From the NCBI GenBank assembly GCA_027491255.1, contig JAIXWM010000114.1, positions 1 through 32,387 of the forward strand: a stretch of DNA of 32,387 nt. Reading direction: 5' to 3'. The position numbers and the translations under genes are program-made. This document shows positions 1 through 8,743 of this stretch, piece by piece; position 1 is the stretch's first letter; each line of letters begins with the position of its first letter. This stretch comes from Rubrivivax sp. (lineage in GTDB: Bacteria > Pseudomonadota > Gammaproteobacteria > Burkholderiales > Burkholderiaceae_C). The notes below the pieces were generated by a model, which was given only the letters and a program-made list of their open reading frames with translations, had not been told where the DNA came from and searched no databases.

Positions 1-836
1 GCCGCCTCGGGTGCCGAATAGCTGAACAGCCCCAGGCGGAAGCGCTGCGTGCCCTCGGTCAGGTGCGCGTCCTGCTCGCACAGCGGCACGGCGGCGGCGA
101 CGACGGCGTCCAGGGCCTGCGCCCACAGCCGGTTGGCGAGCTGGTGCAGCTGCGCCACCGACTGCGCGCTCAGGCCATCGGCGAACACGCTCTGCTCGAG
201 AAAGCGGCGCGGGCCGTCGCTGGTGAGGTTGTGCACGCCGGCTGCCAGGTGGTCGGCCACCGAGCCGGCGAGCAACTGCCGCGCTTCCTGCAGCCGCCGG
301 TCAGGGACGAAGGCGTCGCGCAGCAGGTGGACGCGCTCCCCGTCCTCGCGCACCACGCCCAGGCGCACCAGTTCCTGCAGCACGGCGCGGTGGTGGAAGT
401 CGGTCGACACGCGGCGCACCAGGGCCTCGAACGAGGGCTCGGGGCCGGCGAACGGCAGTTCGTCGGGCCAGTCCAGGCCGAGCCAGCGCGTGGCCACCTG
501 GCTGGCTGCGCTCGGCCGGCCCCAGGCGGCGCCGCGTCGCGCCACCGCGGCGGCGTCGCCCTCGGCCGATGCGCGCAGTTGCCGGACATCCTTGCGGTGC
601 AGACCCGACAGCAGGCTCAGCGCGGAGTCGGTCGGCTTCTGGCCGAGACGCTGTGCCTCGGCCATGGCCTGGGCCAGGAAGACCGGCTTCAGCGCCGCGG
701 CGAATTCCGCGTAGCCCACCCCTGAGCGCACCAGCCATGCCACCAGCGGCTGGGCGACGGTCAGGGCCTCGTCGGCGACGGCGGGGGGAGCGTCGGGCCG
801 GGGCGGAGGAAGCGGGTTGTCGGAAGACACGCCCAC
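1..836 (-). CDS. DUF6502-like protein, 3' end cut by window edge
   Basis: The frame opens at GTG 836 and stays open to base 1, so the C-terminus is missing. About 278 residues are visible. The N-terminus (VSSDNPLPPPRPD) is proline-rich, followed by a helical region containing LVAWLVRSGVGYAEFAAALK and a winged-helix-like stretch (FHHRAVLQELVRLGVVREDG), then a charged helical part. This pattern resembles the DUF6502 proteins common in Burkholderiales, whose function is not known; the assignment is from memory of the family. A second in-frame GTG lies at 830, and a TAA just upstream rules out a longer protein in this frame. The Shine-Dalgarno is poor. It is read in the same direction as the Lrp regulator upstream, 59 nt away, and looks unrelated to photosynthesis. 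Confidence 0.6.
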   Translation of the reverse strand, partial: MGVSSDNPLPPPRPDAPPAVADEALTVAQPLVAWLVRSGVGYAEFAAALKPVFLAQAMAEAQRLGQKPTDSALSLLSGLHRKDVRQLRASAEGDAAAVARRGAAWGRPSAASQVATRWLGLDWPDELPFAGPEPSFEALVRRVSTDFHHRAVLQELVRLGVVREDGERVHLLRDAFVPDRRLQEARQLLAGSVADHLAAGVHNLTSDGPRRFLEQSVFADGLSAQSVAQLHQLANRLWAQALDAVVAAAVPLCEQDAHLTEGTQRFRLGLFSYSAPEA

Positions 837-895
837 AGTTTATGGTATTTTTTCCCATTTACCAAGCGTTCATGACGTCGGTCTCCGGGGTTCGC

Positions 896-1360
896 CTACG
901 CGTAGTCCATCGGCAGCGACGTCGTGAACTTCAACTCCTCCATCGCGAAGCTGGAGCTGACATCAGCCAGCTCGGTGCCGCGCGTCAGGCGCTTGTAGAC
1001 CGAGTCGTAGGCGGCGATGTCGGGCACCACCACGCGCAGCAGGTAGTCGATGTCGCCGCTCATCCGGTAGAACTCCACCACCTCCGGGATGGCCTCGGCG
1101 GTGGCGCGAAAGCGCTCGAACCATTCCGGCGTGTGCCGGTTGGTCTTGACGGCGACGAAGACCGTCACGCCGACGTTCACCTTGCGCGGGTCCACCAACG
1201 CCACCTGCCGGGTGATGACGCCGGCCTCGCGCAGGCGCTGGATGCGGCGCCAGCACGACGAGGTGGAGGTGCCGACCGCGAGCGCCAGGTCGGCCACCTG
1301 GATCTCGGCATTGCGCTGCAGGTGTTCGAGGATACGGCGGTCTGTGGCATCTATTTTCAT
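896..1360 (-). CDS. Lrp/AsnC-family transcriptional regulator
   Basis: 154 residues, the normal length for the family. Residues 1–60 form the typical N-terminal helix-turn-helix ([17 protein letters not shown], then [20 protein letters not shown] and [16 protein letters not shown]). The rest is the ligand-binding RAM/AsnC domain with [20 protein letters not shown]. Such proteins bind DNA as dimers to octamers and respond to amino acids. A good AGGAA ribosome site precedes ATG 1360. It is divergent from the cysteine-synthase-like gene at 1477 across a 116-bp gap holding an inverted repeat. The usual reading is that it controls that neighbour and itself; the effector amino acid cannot be told from sequence, though cysteine or a related sulfur amino acid is a reasonable guess. 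Confidence 0.93.
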   Translation of the reverse strand: MKIDATDRRILEHLQRNAEIQVADLALAVGTSTSSCWRRIQRLREAGVITRQVALVDPRKVNVGVTVFVAVKTNRHTPEWFERFRATAEAIPEVVEFYRMSGDIDYLLRVVVPDIAAYDSVYKRLTRGTELADVSSSFAMEELKFTTSLPMDYA

Positions 1361-1373
1361 TTCTGATTCCTGT

Positions 1374-1392
1374 TTCGGATTTCAATGCCGAA
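1374..1392. promoter_or_regulatory. Inverted repeat between lrp-like and cysteine-synthase-like genes
   Basis: TTCGG (1374–1378) and CCGAA (1388–1392) form an inverted repeat with a 9-base AT-rich spacer. A wider pair, GATTC/GAATC, flanks it. It sits 14 bases before the regulator's start codon in an unusually AT-rich stretch of an otherwise GC-rich region. This is a likely operator for the Lrp/AsnC protein; the assignment is inference from position and symmetry. Confidence 0.4.
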
Positions 1393-1476
1393 TCTACCCT
1401 CCAAACGCCCTGGATCCGGCATCGACATCCACCAAAGCGCACCCAGAATGCGTGCAAAGACTTCCAGAGGAGACCG

Positions 1477-2622
1477 ATGGCCCTGCCCCAACCCGTCGCG
1501 CCGTCGACACCCCCGCTCGCGCGTCCTCCCCGCCCCGCAGATGCCAACCCGCCGGCTTCGGACAGCCCCTGCGGCACCCGGGCTGCGGCCCTGCCCGGCC
1601 TCGCGGCCATGGCCGGGCTCGTCGGCCGCACGCCGATGCTCGCGCTCGACATGCGCGTGCGCGGCCGGCGCCGCCGCGTGCACGCCAAGGCCGAGTACCT
1701 GAACCTGACCGGCAGCATCAAGGACCGCATGGCGCTGCACGTGCTCGGGCAGGCCGTTGAGCGTGGCGAGCTGCGCCCCGGCGACACGATCGCCGAGGCC
1801 ACCAGCGGCAACACCGGCATCTCCGTGTGCGCCGTGGGGCGCGCCCTGGGCTGCGAGGTCGAGATCTTCATGCCCGACTGGCTGAGCCGTGAGCGCATGG
1901 CGCTGATCGGCTCCTTCGGCGCCCGGCTGCGTCTGGTCAGCCGCGAGGAAGGCGGCTTTCTCGGCGCCATCGGCCTGACGCAGGCGCTTGCGGCCTCGCA
2001 CCCGCGCGTGTACCTGCCGCGGCAGTTCGACAACACCGCGAACGTCGACGCGCACGCGCTGGGCACCGGGCCGGAGATCCTCGCCCAGCTCGCCAGCGTG
2101 GGCCTCGCGCCGCGGGCCTTCGTCGCCGGTGTGGGCACGGGCGGCACCGTCATGGGCGTGGGGCGCGCGCTGCGCGCCGCCCACCCCGGCGTGCGCGTGC
2201 ATCCGCTGGAGCCGGCCGAGTCACCCACGCTGTCCACCGGCCACAAGGTGGGCTCGCACCGCATCCAGGGCATCTCCGACGAGTTCGTGCCCGCGATCTG
2301 CCGGCTCGCCGAACTCGACGCCCCGATCGCCGTGCACGACGGCGACGCCATCCTGATGGCCCAGCGCCTGGCGCGCGAGCTGGGCCTCGGTGTGGGCATC
2401 TCCTCGGGCGCCAACCTGCTGGGTGCGCTGATGGCGCAGGACCGCCTGGACGACGACTCAGTGGTTGTCACCATCCTGTGCGACGACAACAAGAAGTACC
2501 TGTCGACCGACCTGATGCGCGACGAACCCCTGCGCGCGGGCTATCTCAGCCCGCAGGTGGAGTTGCTGGGGTACGAGGTGATCGCGGCGCCCGGCAAGGT
2601 CGACGCTGCGCGCAGCCTGTGA
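1477..2622 (+). CDS. PLP-dependent cysteine synthase family enzyme
   Basis: 381 residues. Fold type II PLP enzyme: the Schiff-base lysine is K82 in [10 protein letters not shown], the substrate-binding loop is TSGNTG (109–114), and the glycine-rich phosphate loop is GVGTGGT (218–224). C-terminal [11 protein letters not shown] and [14 protein letters not shown] fit the cysteine synthase/cystathionine beta-synthase group. The exact reaction (cysteine synthase, or a lyase acting on cysteine or a related compound) is not decidable. It is longer than CysK/CysM because of an N-terminal extension of about 45 residues rich in proline and alanine. The start at 1477 is supported by AGAGGAG at 1466–1472. 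Divergent from an Lrp/AsnC regulator, which suggests amino-acid-responsive control. Confidence 0.9.
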   Translation: MALPQPVAPSTPPLARPPRPADANPPASDSPCGTRAAALPGLAAMAGLVGRTPMLALDMRVRGRRRRVHAKAEYLNLTGSIKDRMALHVLGQAVERGELRPGDTIAEATSGNTGISVCAVGRALGCEVEIFMPDWLSRERMALIGSFGARLRLVSREEGGFLGAIGLTQALAASHPRVYLPRQFDNTANVDAHALGTGPEILAQLASVGLAPRAFVAGVGTGGTVMGVGRALRAAHPGVRVHPLEPAESPTLSTGHKVGSHRIQGISDEFVPAICRLAELDAPIAVHDGDAILMAQRLARELGLGVGISSGANLLGALMAQDRLDDDSVVVTILCDDNKKYLSTDLMRDEPLRAGYLSPQVELLGYEVIAAPGKVDAARSL

Positions 2623-2678
2623 GGGCCCCCGGGGCCGGGCTGCGCCCCGCTCGCCCCGCGCGGCGGTCAGTGAAACGA

Positions 2679-2716
2679 AGAACGGACCGGCGCCTTCTGC
2701 AGAGGCCCGCCGTTCT
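2679..2716. terminator. Possible bidirectional terminator hairpin
   Basis: AGAACGG (2679–2685) pairs perfectly with CCGTTCT (2710–2716). The 24-base loop contains a near-palindrome around TCTGCAGA that could stack as an inner stem. It lies between the convergent cysteine-synthase-like gene and the last minus-strand gene of the superoperon. There is no U-run, so this is only a weak candidate. Confidence 0.25.
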
Positions 2717-3003
2717 CAACCCGCTGCGCGGCGCCGTCTCCAGGCGTCGCTGACGGCATCCAGCAGGATGGTCGTGAACACCGCGCCGTTGACCGCGGCG
2801 ACCACGGCAACCACCGTGCCACCGGCACGCAAGCCGAAGTCGAAGCTGAGCCCGGCGGCGGCCAGCGCCGCGCCGAGGTAGGCCAGGGTCTTCAACGCGG
2901 GGCGCAGCAGCGCGGCGGGCGCGAAGGCGGAGTGGGCGCGGGATGCAGGCATCGCGGCCCGTTCAGGGGCCGAAGCAGGCGCAGCGTGAGCGCGTGCAGT
3001 CAT
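2716..3003 (-). CDS. Small predicted membrane protein at the end of the PGC superoperon
   Basis: 95 residues, not a family I recognise. The N-terminal 35 residues are Ala-rich with scattered Arg. Two hydrophobic segments follow (about 38–56 and 61–84) separated by SFDFGLRAGG, and the tail is strongly basic (AWRRRRAAG), suggesting a two-span inner-membrane protein. The start at ATG 3003 is well supported: AAGGAG lies six bases upstream. It begins 56 nt after the crtB stop on the same strand, so it is probably the last gene of the superoperon. A role in photosynthetic membrane or carotenoid biology is inference from position only. Confidence 0.7.
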   Translation of the reverse strand: MTARAHAAPASAPERAAMPASRAHSAFAPAALLRPALKTLAYLGAALAAAGLSFDFGLRAGGTVVAVVAAVNGAVFTTILLDAVSDAWRRRRAAG

Positions 3004-3059
3004 GGTCAGCTCCTTGCTCGCTGGGGACAGGGAATCAAGACTCACAGCCTCTCGGCCTC

Positions 3060-4106
3060 TCAGGCCAGGCTGCGCTGCCTTTGCCCGATGCGTTCGAACA
3101 GGTCGAGCACACGCACGGTGCGCTGGTAGAAGGTCCGGGCGGGCAGGTCTTCGCCGGCGGCGGCATCCACCAGGTGCGCGATGGCCGGCAGCGGCGGGGC
3201 ACCGTCGACCTCGGTCATCGGGTGACCCGGGGGCACGAGGCTGGCGACGCTGGCGCGCGCCACCAACCAGAGCTGGCGCGTGCGCCGCACCACGGTGCGG
3301 TGGTTGACCGAGTCCAGCCCGGCGCCGGCCAGCGCACGGCCGATCTCCGCGTAGACCAGCCGCGCGGCCTGGATGCCGGGGCGGCAGTCGCGCGGCAAGG
3401 CCACGACGCCGCATTCGCCACGCCGGTACAGACGCTCGGCCTCGGCAAGCAGGCGGTCGACGACCGAGGCCAGCGCGGCGTCGAACACGGGCGCCGCCAG
3501 CCACGCGTCGGGGTCGATGCCGGCTTCGCGCAGCCACTGCAGCGGCAGGTAGATGCGGCCGCGGCGCGCGTCCTCGCCGACGTCGCGGGCGATGTTGGTG
3601 AGCTGCATCGCCACGCCGAGCTCGCAGGCCCGGGCAAGCGCGTCGCGCCCGCGCGTCTCCATGACGAGCGCCATCATCGCGCCCACGGTACCGGCCACGC
3701 GCGCGCCGTACGCATGCACCTCTTCGATCGTCTCGTAGCGCCGGCCCTCGACGTCCCAGGCAAAACCTTCGAGCAGCGCGTCCAGCAGCGCACGCGGCAG
3801 GCCGTAGGCCTGCACGACGCAGGCCAGCGCGCGGTCGGCCAGATGCGGGCCAGGACGCCCGGCGTAGACCGCGTCCAGCCGTCGATGCAGGTCGGCCATG
3901 GCGTGCTGCGGCTCGGCGCTGTCGTCGATCGCGTCGTCGGCGACGCGGCAGAAGGCGTACAGCGCCGTGGCCGGCGCGCGCACGCGCGGCGGCAGCATCA
4001 GCGAAGCCGTGAAGAAGGACCGGGAGCCGCCCCGCATCAGCCGGCGGCAGGCCTCGAGGTCGCGGTTGAATTCGGTGTTGGCCATCGCGCTGCCCTGCCC
4101 TTTCAT
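3060..4106 (-). CDS. crtB: Phytoene synthase
   Basis: 348 residues. Condenses two geranylgeranyl diphosphates to phytoene, the first committed carotenoid step. Both Asp-rich Mg2+/diphosphate motifs are present: DDAIDD at 57–62 and NIARDVGED at 171–179, followed by GRIYLP. YAFCRVADD and SRSFFTAS are also typical of the squalene/phytoene synthase family. ATG 4106 overlaps the crtI stop as ATGA, suggesting translational coupling; a second in-frame ATG at 4085 (MANTEF) is an alternative start. The crtI–crtB pair here is joined to the bch/puh superoperon rather than to other crt genes. Confidence 0.97.
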   Translation of the reverse strand: MKGQGSAMANTEFNRDLEACRRLMRGGSRSFFTASLMLPPRVRAPATALYAFCRVADDAIDDSAEPQHAMADLHRRLDAVYAGRPGPHLADRALACVVQAYGLPRALLDALLEGFAWDVEGRRYETIEEVHAYGARVAGTVGAMMALVMETRGRDALARACELGVAMQLTNIARDVGEDARRGRIYLPLQWLREAGIDPDAWLAAPVFDAALASVVDRLLAEAERLYRRGECGVVALPRDCRPGIQAARLVYAEIGRALAGAGLDSVNHRTVVRRTRQLWLVARASVASLVPPGHPMTEVDGAPPLPAIAHLVDAAAGEDLPARTFYQRTVRVLDLFERIGQRQRSLA

Positions 4107-5683
4107 CGTGCGCCCAGCGGCACGCCCGTGCCCTGCGCGTAGGCCCCGGCCACGACCGACTCGGGCAGCGGCGGCAGGACGGTCTCCAGTGCCTTGGCCG
4201 ACATCAGCACGCCGGGCACGCCAGCGCCGGGGTGGGTGCCGGCGCCGACCATGTACAGGCCCTCGACGTCCTCGCTGCGGTTGTGCGGGCGGAACCAGGC
4301 GCTTTGCAGCAGCCGCGGCTCCATGCCGAAGCCCGCGCCCTTGTAGGACAGCAGTTCGTCATGGAATTGCTGCGGCGTGGTCACGCGCGAGCTGACCACG
4401 TGCTGGGACAGCCCGGGCAGCACGGTGCGCTCGAGGTAGGCCTGCACCTTCTGACGGTAGGGCTCGGCCTCGGTCGCCCAGTCGGTGCCGCTGTCCAGGT
4501 GCGGCACGGGCGACAGAACATAGAAGGCGTCGCAACCCGGCGGGGCGACCGAGGGATCGGTCGCGCTCGGCCGGTGCAGGTACAGGCTGAAGTCCTCCGC
4601 CAGGTGGTGGCGCAGGAACATGTCCTTCAGCAGGCCCTCGTAGCGAGGCCCGAGCAGGATCTGGTGGTGCGGCACGTCGTCCCAGCGCCGGTCGGTGCCG
4701 AAGTACCAGACGAACAGGCCCATCGAGTACTTGGCCCGGTCGAGCTTGCGGTCGGTCCAGACCTTGCGCTGCACGCCCGGCAGCAGGTGGCGGTAGGTCC
4801 ACGCGGTGTCGGCATTGCTGACCACGATGTCGGCGCCGATACGCTCGCCACCGACCAGCTCCACGCCGGTTGCGCGACCGTCCTCGACGACGATGCGCTT
4901 GACGTCGGCGTTGCAGCGCACCGGCACGCCGCGTGCCGCCAGCAGCTTCACCATCGCGCGCACCAGCGCACCCGTGCCGCCCATGGCCCAGTGCACGCCG
5001 AACTGGCGCTCCAGGCTGTGGATCAGGCTGTAGGACGAGGTCACCTTCAGCGGATTGCCACCGATCAGCAGCGGGTGGAAGCTGAAGACCTGGCGCAGCG
5101 CCGGGTCCTTCAGGTGGCTGCAGACCAGTTGCCAGATCGTGCGCCAGGCCTGCATCTTGACCATGTTCGGCAGCGCGGCGAGCAGGTCACCGACGTTGTC
5201 GAAGGCCACGCTGCCGAGCTTCTCGAAGCCCTCGCGGTAGGCCACGTCGGACTCGGTGACGAGGCGTTCGTAGCCCGGCAGGTCGGCCGGGTTGAAGCGC
5301 GCCACCTCGGCGCGCATGTGGTCCTGGTCGCCGCTGTAGTCGAACAAGCGGCCGTCGTCGAAGCGGATGCGGTAATAGGGTTCGAGCGAGGCGAGCTTGA
5401 CATCGTCGCTCAGGCGCCGCCCGGCAAGTTGCCACAGCTCCTCGAAGAACTGCGGCACGGTGATGATGGTGGGCCCGGCATCGAAGCGGAAGCCGTCCTG
5501 TTCGTGCACGCGCGCGCGGCCGCCCGGTGACGGCAGGCGCTCGAGCACCTGCACGCGCCAGCCCCGCACGCTCAGGCGGATCGCGGCAGCCAGGCCGCCG
5601 AAGCCGCTGCCGATGACGATCGCGCTGCCGCCGCCGGCCTGCACGACCGGGCCACCGCCCAGGGGATAGTGATCGACTCTCAT
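4103..5683 (-). CDS. crtI: Phytoene desaturase
   Basis: 526 residues. FAD-dependent CrtI-type desaturase that converts phytoene to neurosporene and/or lycopene at the membrane. The N-terminal dinucleotide-binding motif is VIGSGFGGLAAAIRL (about 24–37), followed by LERLPSPGGRA. The C-terminal signature GLYMVGAGTHPGAGVPGV is intact. Whether it performs three or four desaturations (spheroidene- or spirilloxanthin-type carotenoids) cannot be read from the sequence. The start is ATG 5683 with GGAG upstream; a TTG two codons earlier is less likely. It starts 31 nt after puhE and overlaps crtB by 4 nt. Confidence 0.97.
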   Translation of the reverse strand: MRVDHYPLGGGPVVQAGGGSAIVIGSGFGGLAAAIRLSVRGWRVQVLERLPSPGGRARVHEQDGFRFDAGPTIITVPQFFEELWQLAGRRLSDDVKLASLEPYYRIRFDDGRLFDYSGDQDHMRAEVARFNPADLPGYERLVTESDVAYREGFEKLGSVAFDNVGDLLAALPNMVKMQAWRTIWQLVCSHLKDPALRQVFSFHPLLIGGNPLKVTSSYSLIHSLERQFGVHWAMGGTGALVRAMVKLLAARGVPVRCNADVKRIVVEDGRATGVELVGGERIGADIVVSNADTAWTYRHLLPGVQRKVWTDRKLDRAKYSMGLFVWYFGTDRRWDDVPHHQILLGPRYEGLLKDMFLRHHLAEDFSLYLHRPSATDPSVAPPGCDAFYVLSPVPHLDSGTDWATEAEPYRQKVQAYLERTVLPGLSQHVVSSRVTTPQQFHDELLSYKGAGFGMEPRLLQSAWFRPHNRSEDVEGLYMVGAGTHPGAGVPGVLMSAKALETVLPPLPESVVAGAYAQGTGVPLGAR

Positions 5684-5714
5684 CGGCAAGTCTCCTTGGC
5701 CTGGGAGTGCGCGC

Positions 5715-6482
5715 TCAGCGCGCCGCCACCGCCTCGCGGCGCAAGGCCCAGCGCCACAGCGCCGAAGGCTGCAGCGGCAAGACCAACATCAGATGCTCCA
5801 CGAGCGCCAGCACCAGCAGGGCCGCCAGCAGCACGTGGGCGACGCGGATGCCGCCCGTCGTGACGGCCGCGCCCTGCAGCAGCCAGGCCACGACCGCGCA
5901 ACCGGCCAGCAGCGAGACGGGCATCAGCGGATTGAAGCGGCGCTGTCGGAAGTAGCTGCCGAGGTAGAGCAGGCGCGGCGGCAGGAAGTCCAGCGCGAGG
6001 TTGCGCACGCCCAGGTAGAGGTTGAGCTTGGCCGACACCCGCATCGCATACAGCAGCGTGAAGGTCCAGGCCGCCACCGGGTTGGGACTGCCGGCCAGGC
6101 CCCACCACAGCACCAGGCCGGTGGCGATGAGCGCGAGCTCGTGCCACAGCAGCACCTGCACCGCCTCCGACAGGCGCCGCCACGGCCCCACGCCCAGGCT
6201 CGCGGCCCGGCGCCGCGGGCCGGTGAGCCAGCCGCCGAGGAAGGTGAACTCGTGCCAGCCCCACAGCACGACCGCGCAGGTGAAGCCGGCATAGGCCCCG
6301 GCCACGCTCGTGTCGCCCGCAGCGTGGCCGATGCACAGCACCGCCGCCAGCGTGAACAGCGAGGCCGCGCCCAGCGTCCAGGCCGAGGTGTCGCGCGGCA
6401 GCCGGTCCAGCAGCAGCACGGCACCGGTGCCGGCCCACCACAGCAGGACGGCCGCGAGCGCGGGCAGGGCGTAGTCGGTCAT
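5715..6482 (-). CDS. puhE: Photosynthetic complex assembly protein PuhE (DUF3623)
   Basis: 255 residues, polytopic with about seven hydrophobic segments. Contains VVLWGWHEFTFLGGWLTGP and RVSAKLNLYLGVRNLALDFL followed by PPRLLYLGSYFRQRRFNPLM, which match the family called putative photosynthetic complex assembly protein 2. In purple bacteria PuhE follows acsF or puhC and affects reaction-centre/LH1 assembly or bacteriochlorophyll supply; its biochemical activity is not established. It starts 10 nt after acsF, so the two are almost certainly cotranscribed. Confidence 0.93.
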   Translation of the reverse strand: MTDYALPALAAVLLWWAGTGAVLLLDRLPRDTSAWTLGAASLFTLAAVLCIGHAAGDTSVAGAYAGFTCAVVLWGWHEFTFLGGWLTGPRRRAASLGVGPWRRLSEAVQVLLWHELALIATGLVLWWGLAGSPNPVAAWTFTLLYAMRVSAKLNLYLGVRNLALDFLPPRLLYLGSYFRQRRFNPLMPVSLLAGCAVVAWLLQGAAVTTGGIRVAHVLLAALLVLALVEHLMLVLPLQPSALWRWALRREAVAAR

Positions 6483-6492
6483 CGGCGCGGGC

Positions 6493-7557
6493 TCACCACA
6501 CCGGAGCGACCCGGATCTGCGCCGGCAGGTCGTGGCGCTTGACCGGGTGCAGGAACAGGCGAACGAAGGTCACCGCCCCGGTGACGGCGGCGCCCGCCTG
6601 CTGCAGGCGGCCGCGCAAGCCTCCACGCTCGCGCCCGGCGTCGAAACGCACCCGCGCGCGCACCAGCCGGTCCAGGCCCGCGCGGAAGGCCGGGGCGTCG
6701 GTGTCGAGCGTCAGCGGGAAGACCTGGCGCGAGATCTCGCTCGTGATCTCGAACACACGGTAGTCGAAGTCGTCAGGCTCCAGGCCCATCGCCCGGTGCA
6801 GCATCGGCCGCGTGTGGTCGCGCACGAACATCGTCGCGTAGACCGCCAGCAGGAAGAACCGCACCCACAGCAGGTTCATCCCCCGCAGCAGGTGCGGATT
6901 GGCGCGCATGATCAGCGCGAAGCTCTCGCCGTGGCGGAACTCGTCGTTGCACCAGCGCTCGAACCAGCGGAAGATCGGGTGGAAGCGCAGCTCGGGGTGC
7001 TTCTCGAGCTGGCGGAAGATCGTGATGTAGCGTGCGTAGCCGATCTTCTCGGACAGGTAGGTCGCGTAGAAGATGTACTTGGGCTTGAAGAAGGTGTAGG
7101 CCTTGGTCGCCTTCAGCTTCTGCAGGTCCACCGCCAGGCCGTAGTCCTTCAGGCTCTGGTTGATGAAGCCGGCGTGACGCGACTCGTCGCGCGTCAGGTA
7201 GGTCATCAGCTTCTTGATGTCCGGGTTGTCGACCTTCTTGCGGATCTCGTTGTAGAGCACGCAGCCCGAGAACTCCGAGGTGATCGAGGTCACCAGGAAG
7301 TCCAGGAACTCCTTCTGCAGCGCCGGCTCCAGCGTGCGGATCTCGGCGGCGAAGTTCTCGTCGCGCTTGAAGTGGTCGTGGTTGTTGTCACCCTCGTACT
7401 CGGCGAGCATCGCGTCCCACTCGGCACGCACGGCCGAGATGTCGAGACGGTCCATGGCCGCATAGTCGGTGGTGTAGAAGCGCGGGCTGATCAGGTTCTC
7501 GGTCTTGGCCCGCTGCAGGACCTGATCGGGGTTGTCGAGGGCTTCGATGGCGCTCAT
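6493..7557 (-). CDS. acsF: Mg-protoporphyrin IX monomethyl ester oxidative cyclase (aerobic)
   Basis: 354 residues. Diiron enzyme forming the fifth (E) ring of the bacteriochlorophyll macrocycle with O2. The diiron ligand motifs are intact: EFSG (95–98) with E104 nearby, DESRH at 124–128, and DEFRH at 205–209. ATG 7557 overlaps the puhC stop as ATGA. This is the oxygen-dependent cyclase; the anaerobic radical-SAM alternative bchE is not in this window. Its place inside the puh block is the usual betaproteobacterial arrangement. It implies pigment synthesis under at least low oxygen. Confidence 0.98.
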   Translation of the reverse strand: MSAIEALDNPDQVLQRAKTENLISPRFYTTDYAAMDRLDISAVRAEWDAMLAEYEGDNNHDHFKRDENFAAEIRTLEPALQKEFLDFLVTSITSEFSGCVLYNEIRKKVDNPDIKKLMTYLTRDESRHAGFINQSLKDYGLAVDLQKLKATKAYTFFKPKYIFYATYLSEKIGYARYITIFRQLEKHPELRFHPIFRWFERWCNDEFRHGESFALIMRANPHLLRGMNLLWVRFFLLAVYATMFVRDHTRPMLHRAMGLEPDDFDYRVFEITSEISRQVFPLTLDTDAPAFRAGLDRLVRARVRFDAGRERGGLRGRLQQAGAAVTGAVTFVRLFLHPVKRHDLPAQIRVAPVW

Positions 7558-8039
7558 GGGGTCGGGGCTCCAGTGGGTTCGTTCGGGGGCAGCCACCGCA
7601 CGAAGACGGCGGCGTTGTCGGGGCCGAAGGAGGCCAGGTCGATGCGCTGGCCAGTGGCCGGGTCGGTGATCAGCAGGCGACCGTCGTCGCGCAGGCTCAG
7701 CAGGTAGGGCAGCCCGGCGCCGATGCCGTGCTGGCGGCGATCGCGCGCCAGGCCGCGCAGCACGCCGCGCAGGAAGCCCTGCTCGCCGCGCATCAGCGCC
7801 AGCGTGCGCCCGCTGGCATGGTCGATCACGCGCACGGCGCCGTCGCTTTCGTCGGCAAAGCGCAGCGCGCGTTCGCGCAGCACGGCGCCGGGCTCGACCG
7901 CGGGCTCGAAGCCCCCCAGGCGCAGCACCGCCAGGCTCGCCAGCAGCACGACCAGCAAGGCACCGACGGCGCGCGGGAACCAGCGCGGGAACAAGGTGCC
8001 GCGGTCGGCTGTCGGCAGGCCGGATGCCACGGTGTTCAT
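7554..8039 (-). CDS. puhC: Photosynthetic complex assembly protein PuhC
   Basis: 161 residues. One N-terminal membrane span ([18 protein letters not shown], about 24–41), then a soluble, probably periplasmic domain with [39 protein letters not shown] and [19 protein letters not shown]. This is the family annotated as photosynthetic complex assembly protein 1. In Rhodobacter, PuhC is needed for efficient reorganisation of the LH1–reaction-centre core. The start overlaps puhB by 4 nt and the stop overlaps acsF by 4 nt, so all three are likely translated in series. Confidence 0.95.
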   Translation of the reverse strand: MNTVASGLPTADRGTLFPRWFPRAVGALLVVLLASLAVLRLGGFEPAVEPGAVLRERALRFADESDGAVRVIDHASGRTLALMRGEQGFLRGVLRGLARDRRQHGIGAGLPYLLSLRDDGRLLITDPATGQRIDLASFGPDNAAVFVRWLPPNEPTGAPTP

Positions 8040-8743
8040 GCCCCGCGCGCTCCGCCAGCCAGCGGGCCGAGACCGCCCAGACGAGGGCCGGTCGGCGCCG
8101 CCGGGGCCACGGCCGGCTGGGCCGGCTGCGCATTCGCCACCGCCCAGGCGCGTGCCAGCAGCGCCGAGACCGCCTGCCCATCGGGCAGGCAGCGCAGCAT
8201 CGGCTGCGTGCGCGCCATGCGCCACGGCCGCGCGTGCGGCCACAACTGCAGGTAGGCGATGCGCGTGCCCTCGCGCAGCGTCAGCGCGATCTCGCCAGCG
8301 GCGCCGGGCAGGCGCACCAGGTCGGCGCTGTCGACCTGCCGCAGCGGCAGGTTGTAGGTCACCGTCAGCACGATGCCGATGCGCATGACCACGCGCTTGT
8401 CGGTGAGCGTGTAGACGGTGGTCGCGGCCGTCAGCCGCGCCAGCACGGCCAGGATGCCCAGGGCCACGGCCGCCAGCAGCGCCAGGCCCAGGCTGCCGCG
8501 CACGGCCTGCGTCCACGCTGCGCCGTCGTGCAGCAGCACGGCCATGCGCCAGGCCAGCATCGCCGCGAAGTACAGCCCGAGCAAGGGCAGATGGAAGATG
8601 CGGCGCGCCACCAGCGCCGCCCCCGGCTGCCCCTGCCAGAGGATGCGCTCTTCGGCAGGCAGCGCTTCGGGCAGACCGAACTGGGCCTCGAATTCGTGCT
8701 CGCGCCCGCGGCGGGGCACCTGCGCCTCGCGCACCGCCTTCAC
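8036..8743 (-). CDS. puhB: Photosynthetic complex assembly protein PuhB (PH-like domain)
   Basis: 235 residues. [21 protein letters not shown] near residue 32 onward is the conserved entry to the PuhB family. Two to three hydrophobic segments follow ([14 protein letters not shown] and [20 protein letters not shown]), then a bacterial PH-like domain ([32 protein letters not shown]). PuhB aids reaction-centre assembly in Rhodobacter. The start codon is GTG (8743–8741) overlapping the puhA stop as GTGA, implying coupling to puhA. The tail after about residue 205 is rich in Ala and Pro and looks disordered. Confidence 0.95.
   Translation of the reverse strand: MKAVREAQVPRRGREHEFEAQFGLPEALPAEERILWQGQPGAALVARRIFHLPLLGLYFAAMLAWRMAVLLHDGAAWTQAVRGSLGLALLAAVALGILAVLARLTAATTVYTLTDKRVVMRIGIVLTVTYNLPLRQVDSADLVRLPGAAGEIALTLREGTRIAYLQLWPHARPWRMARTQPMLRCLPDGQAVSALLARAWAVANAQPAQPAVAPAAPTGPRLGGLGPLAGGARGA

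Noticed and set aside
5684..5689. TTG start two codons upstream of crtI ATG
   Set aside because: ATG 5683 has better spacing from GGAG, and the extra residues add nothing conserved.
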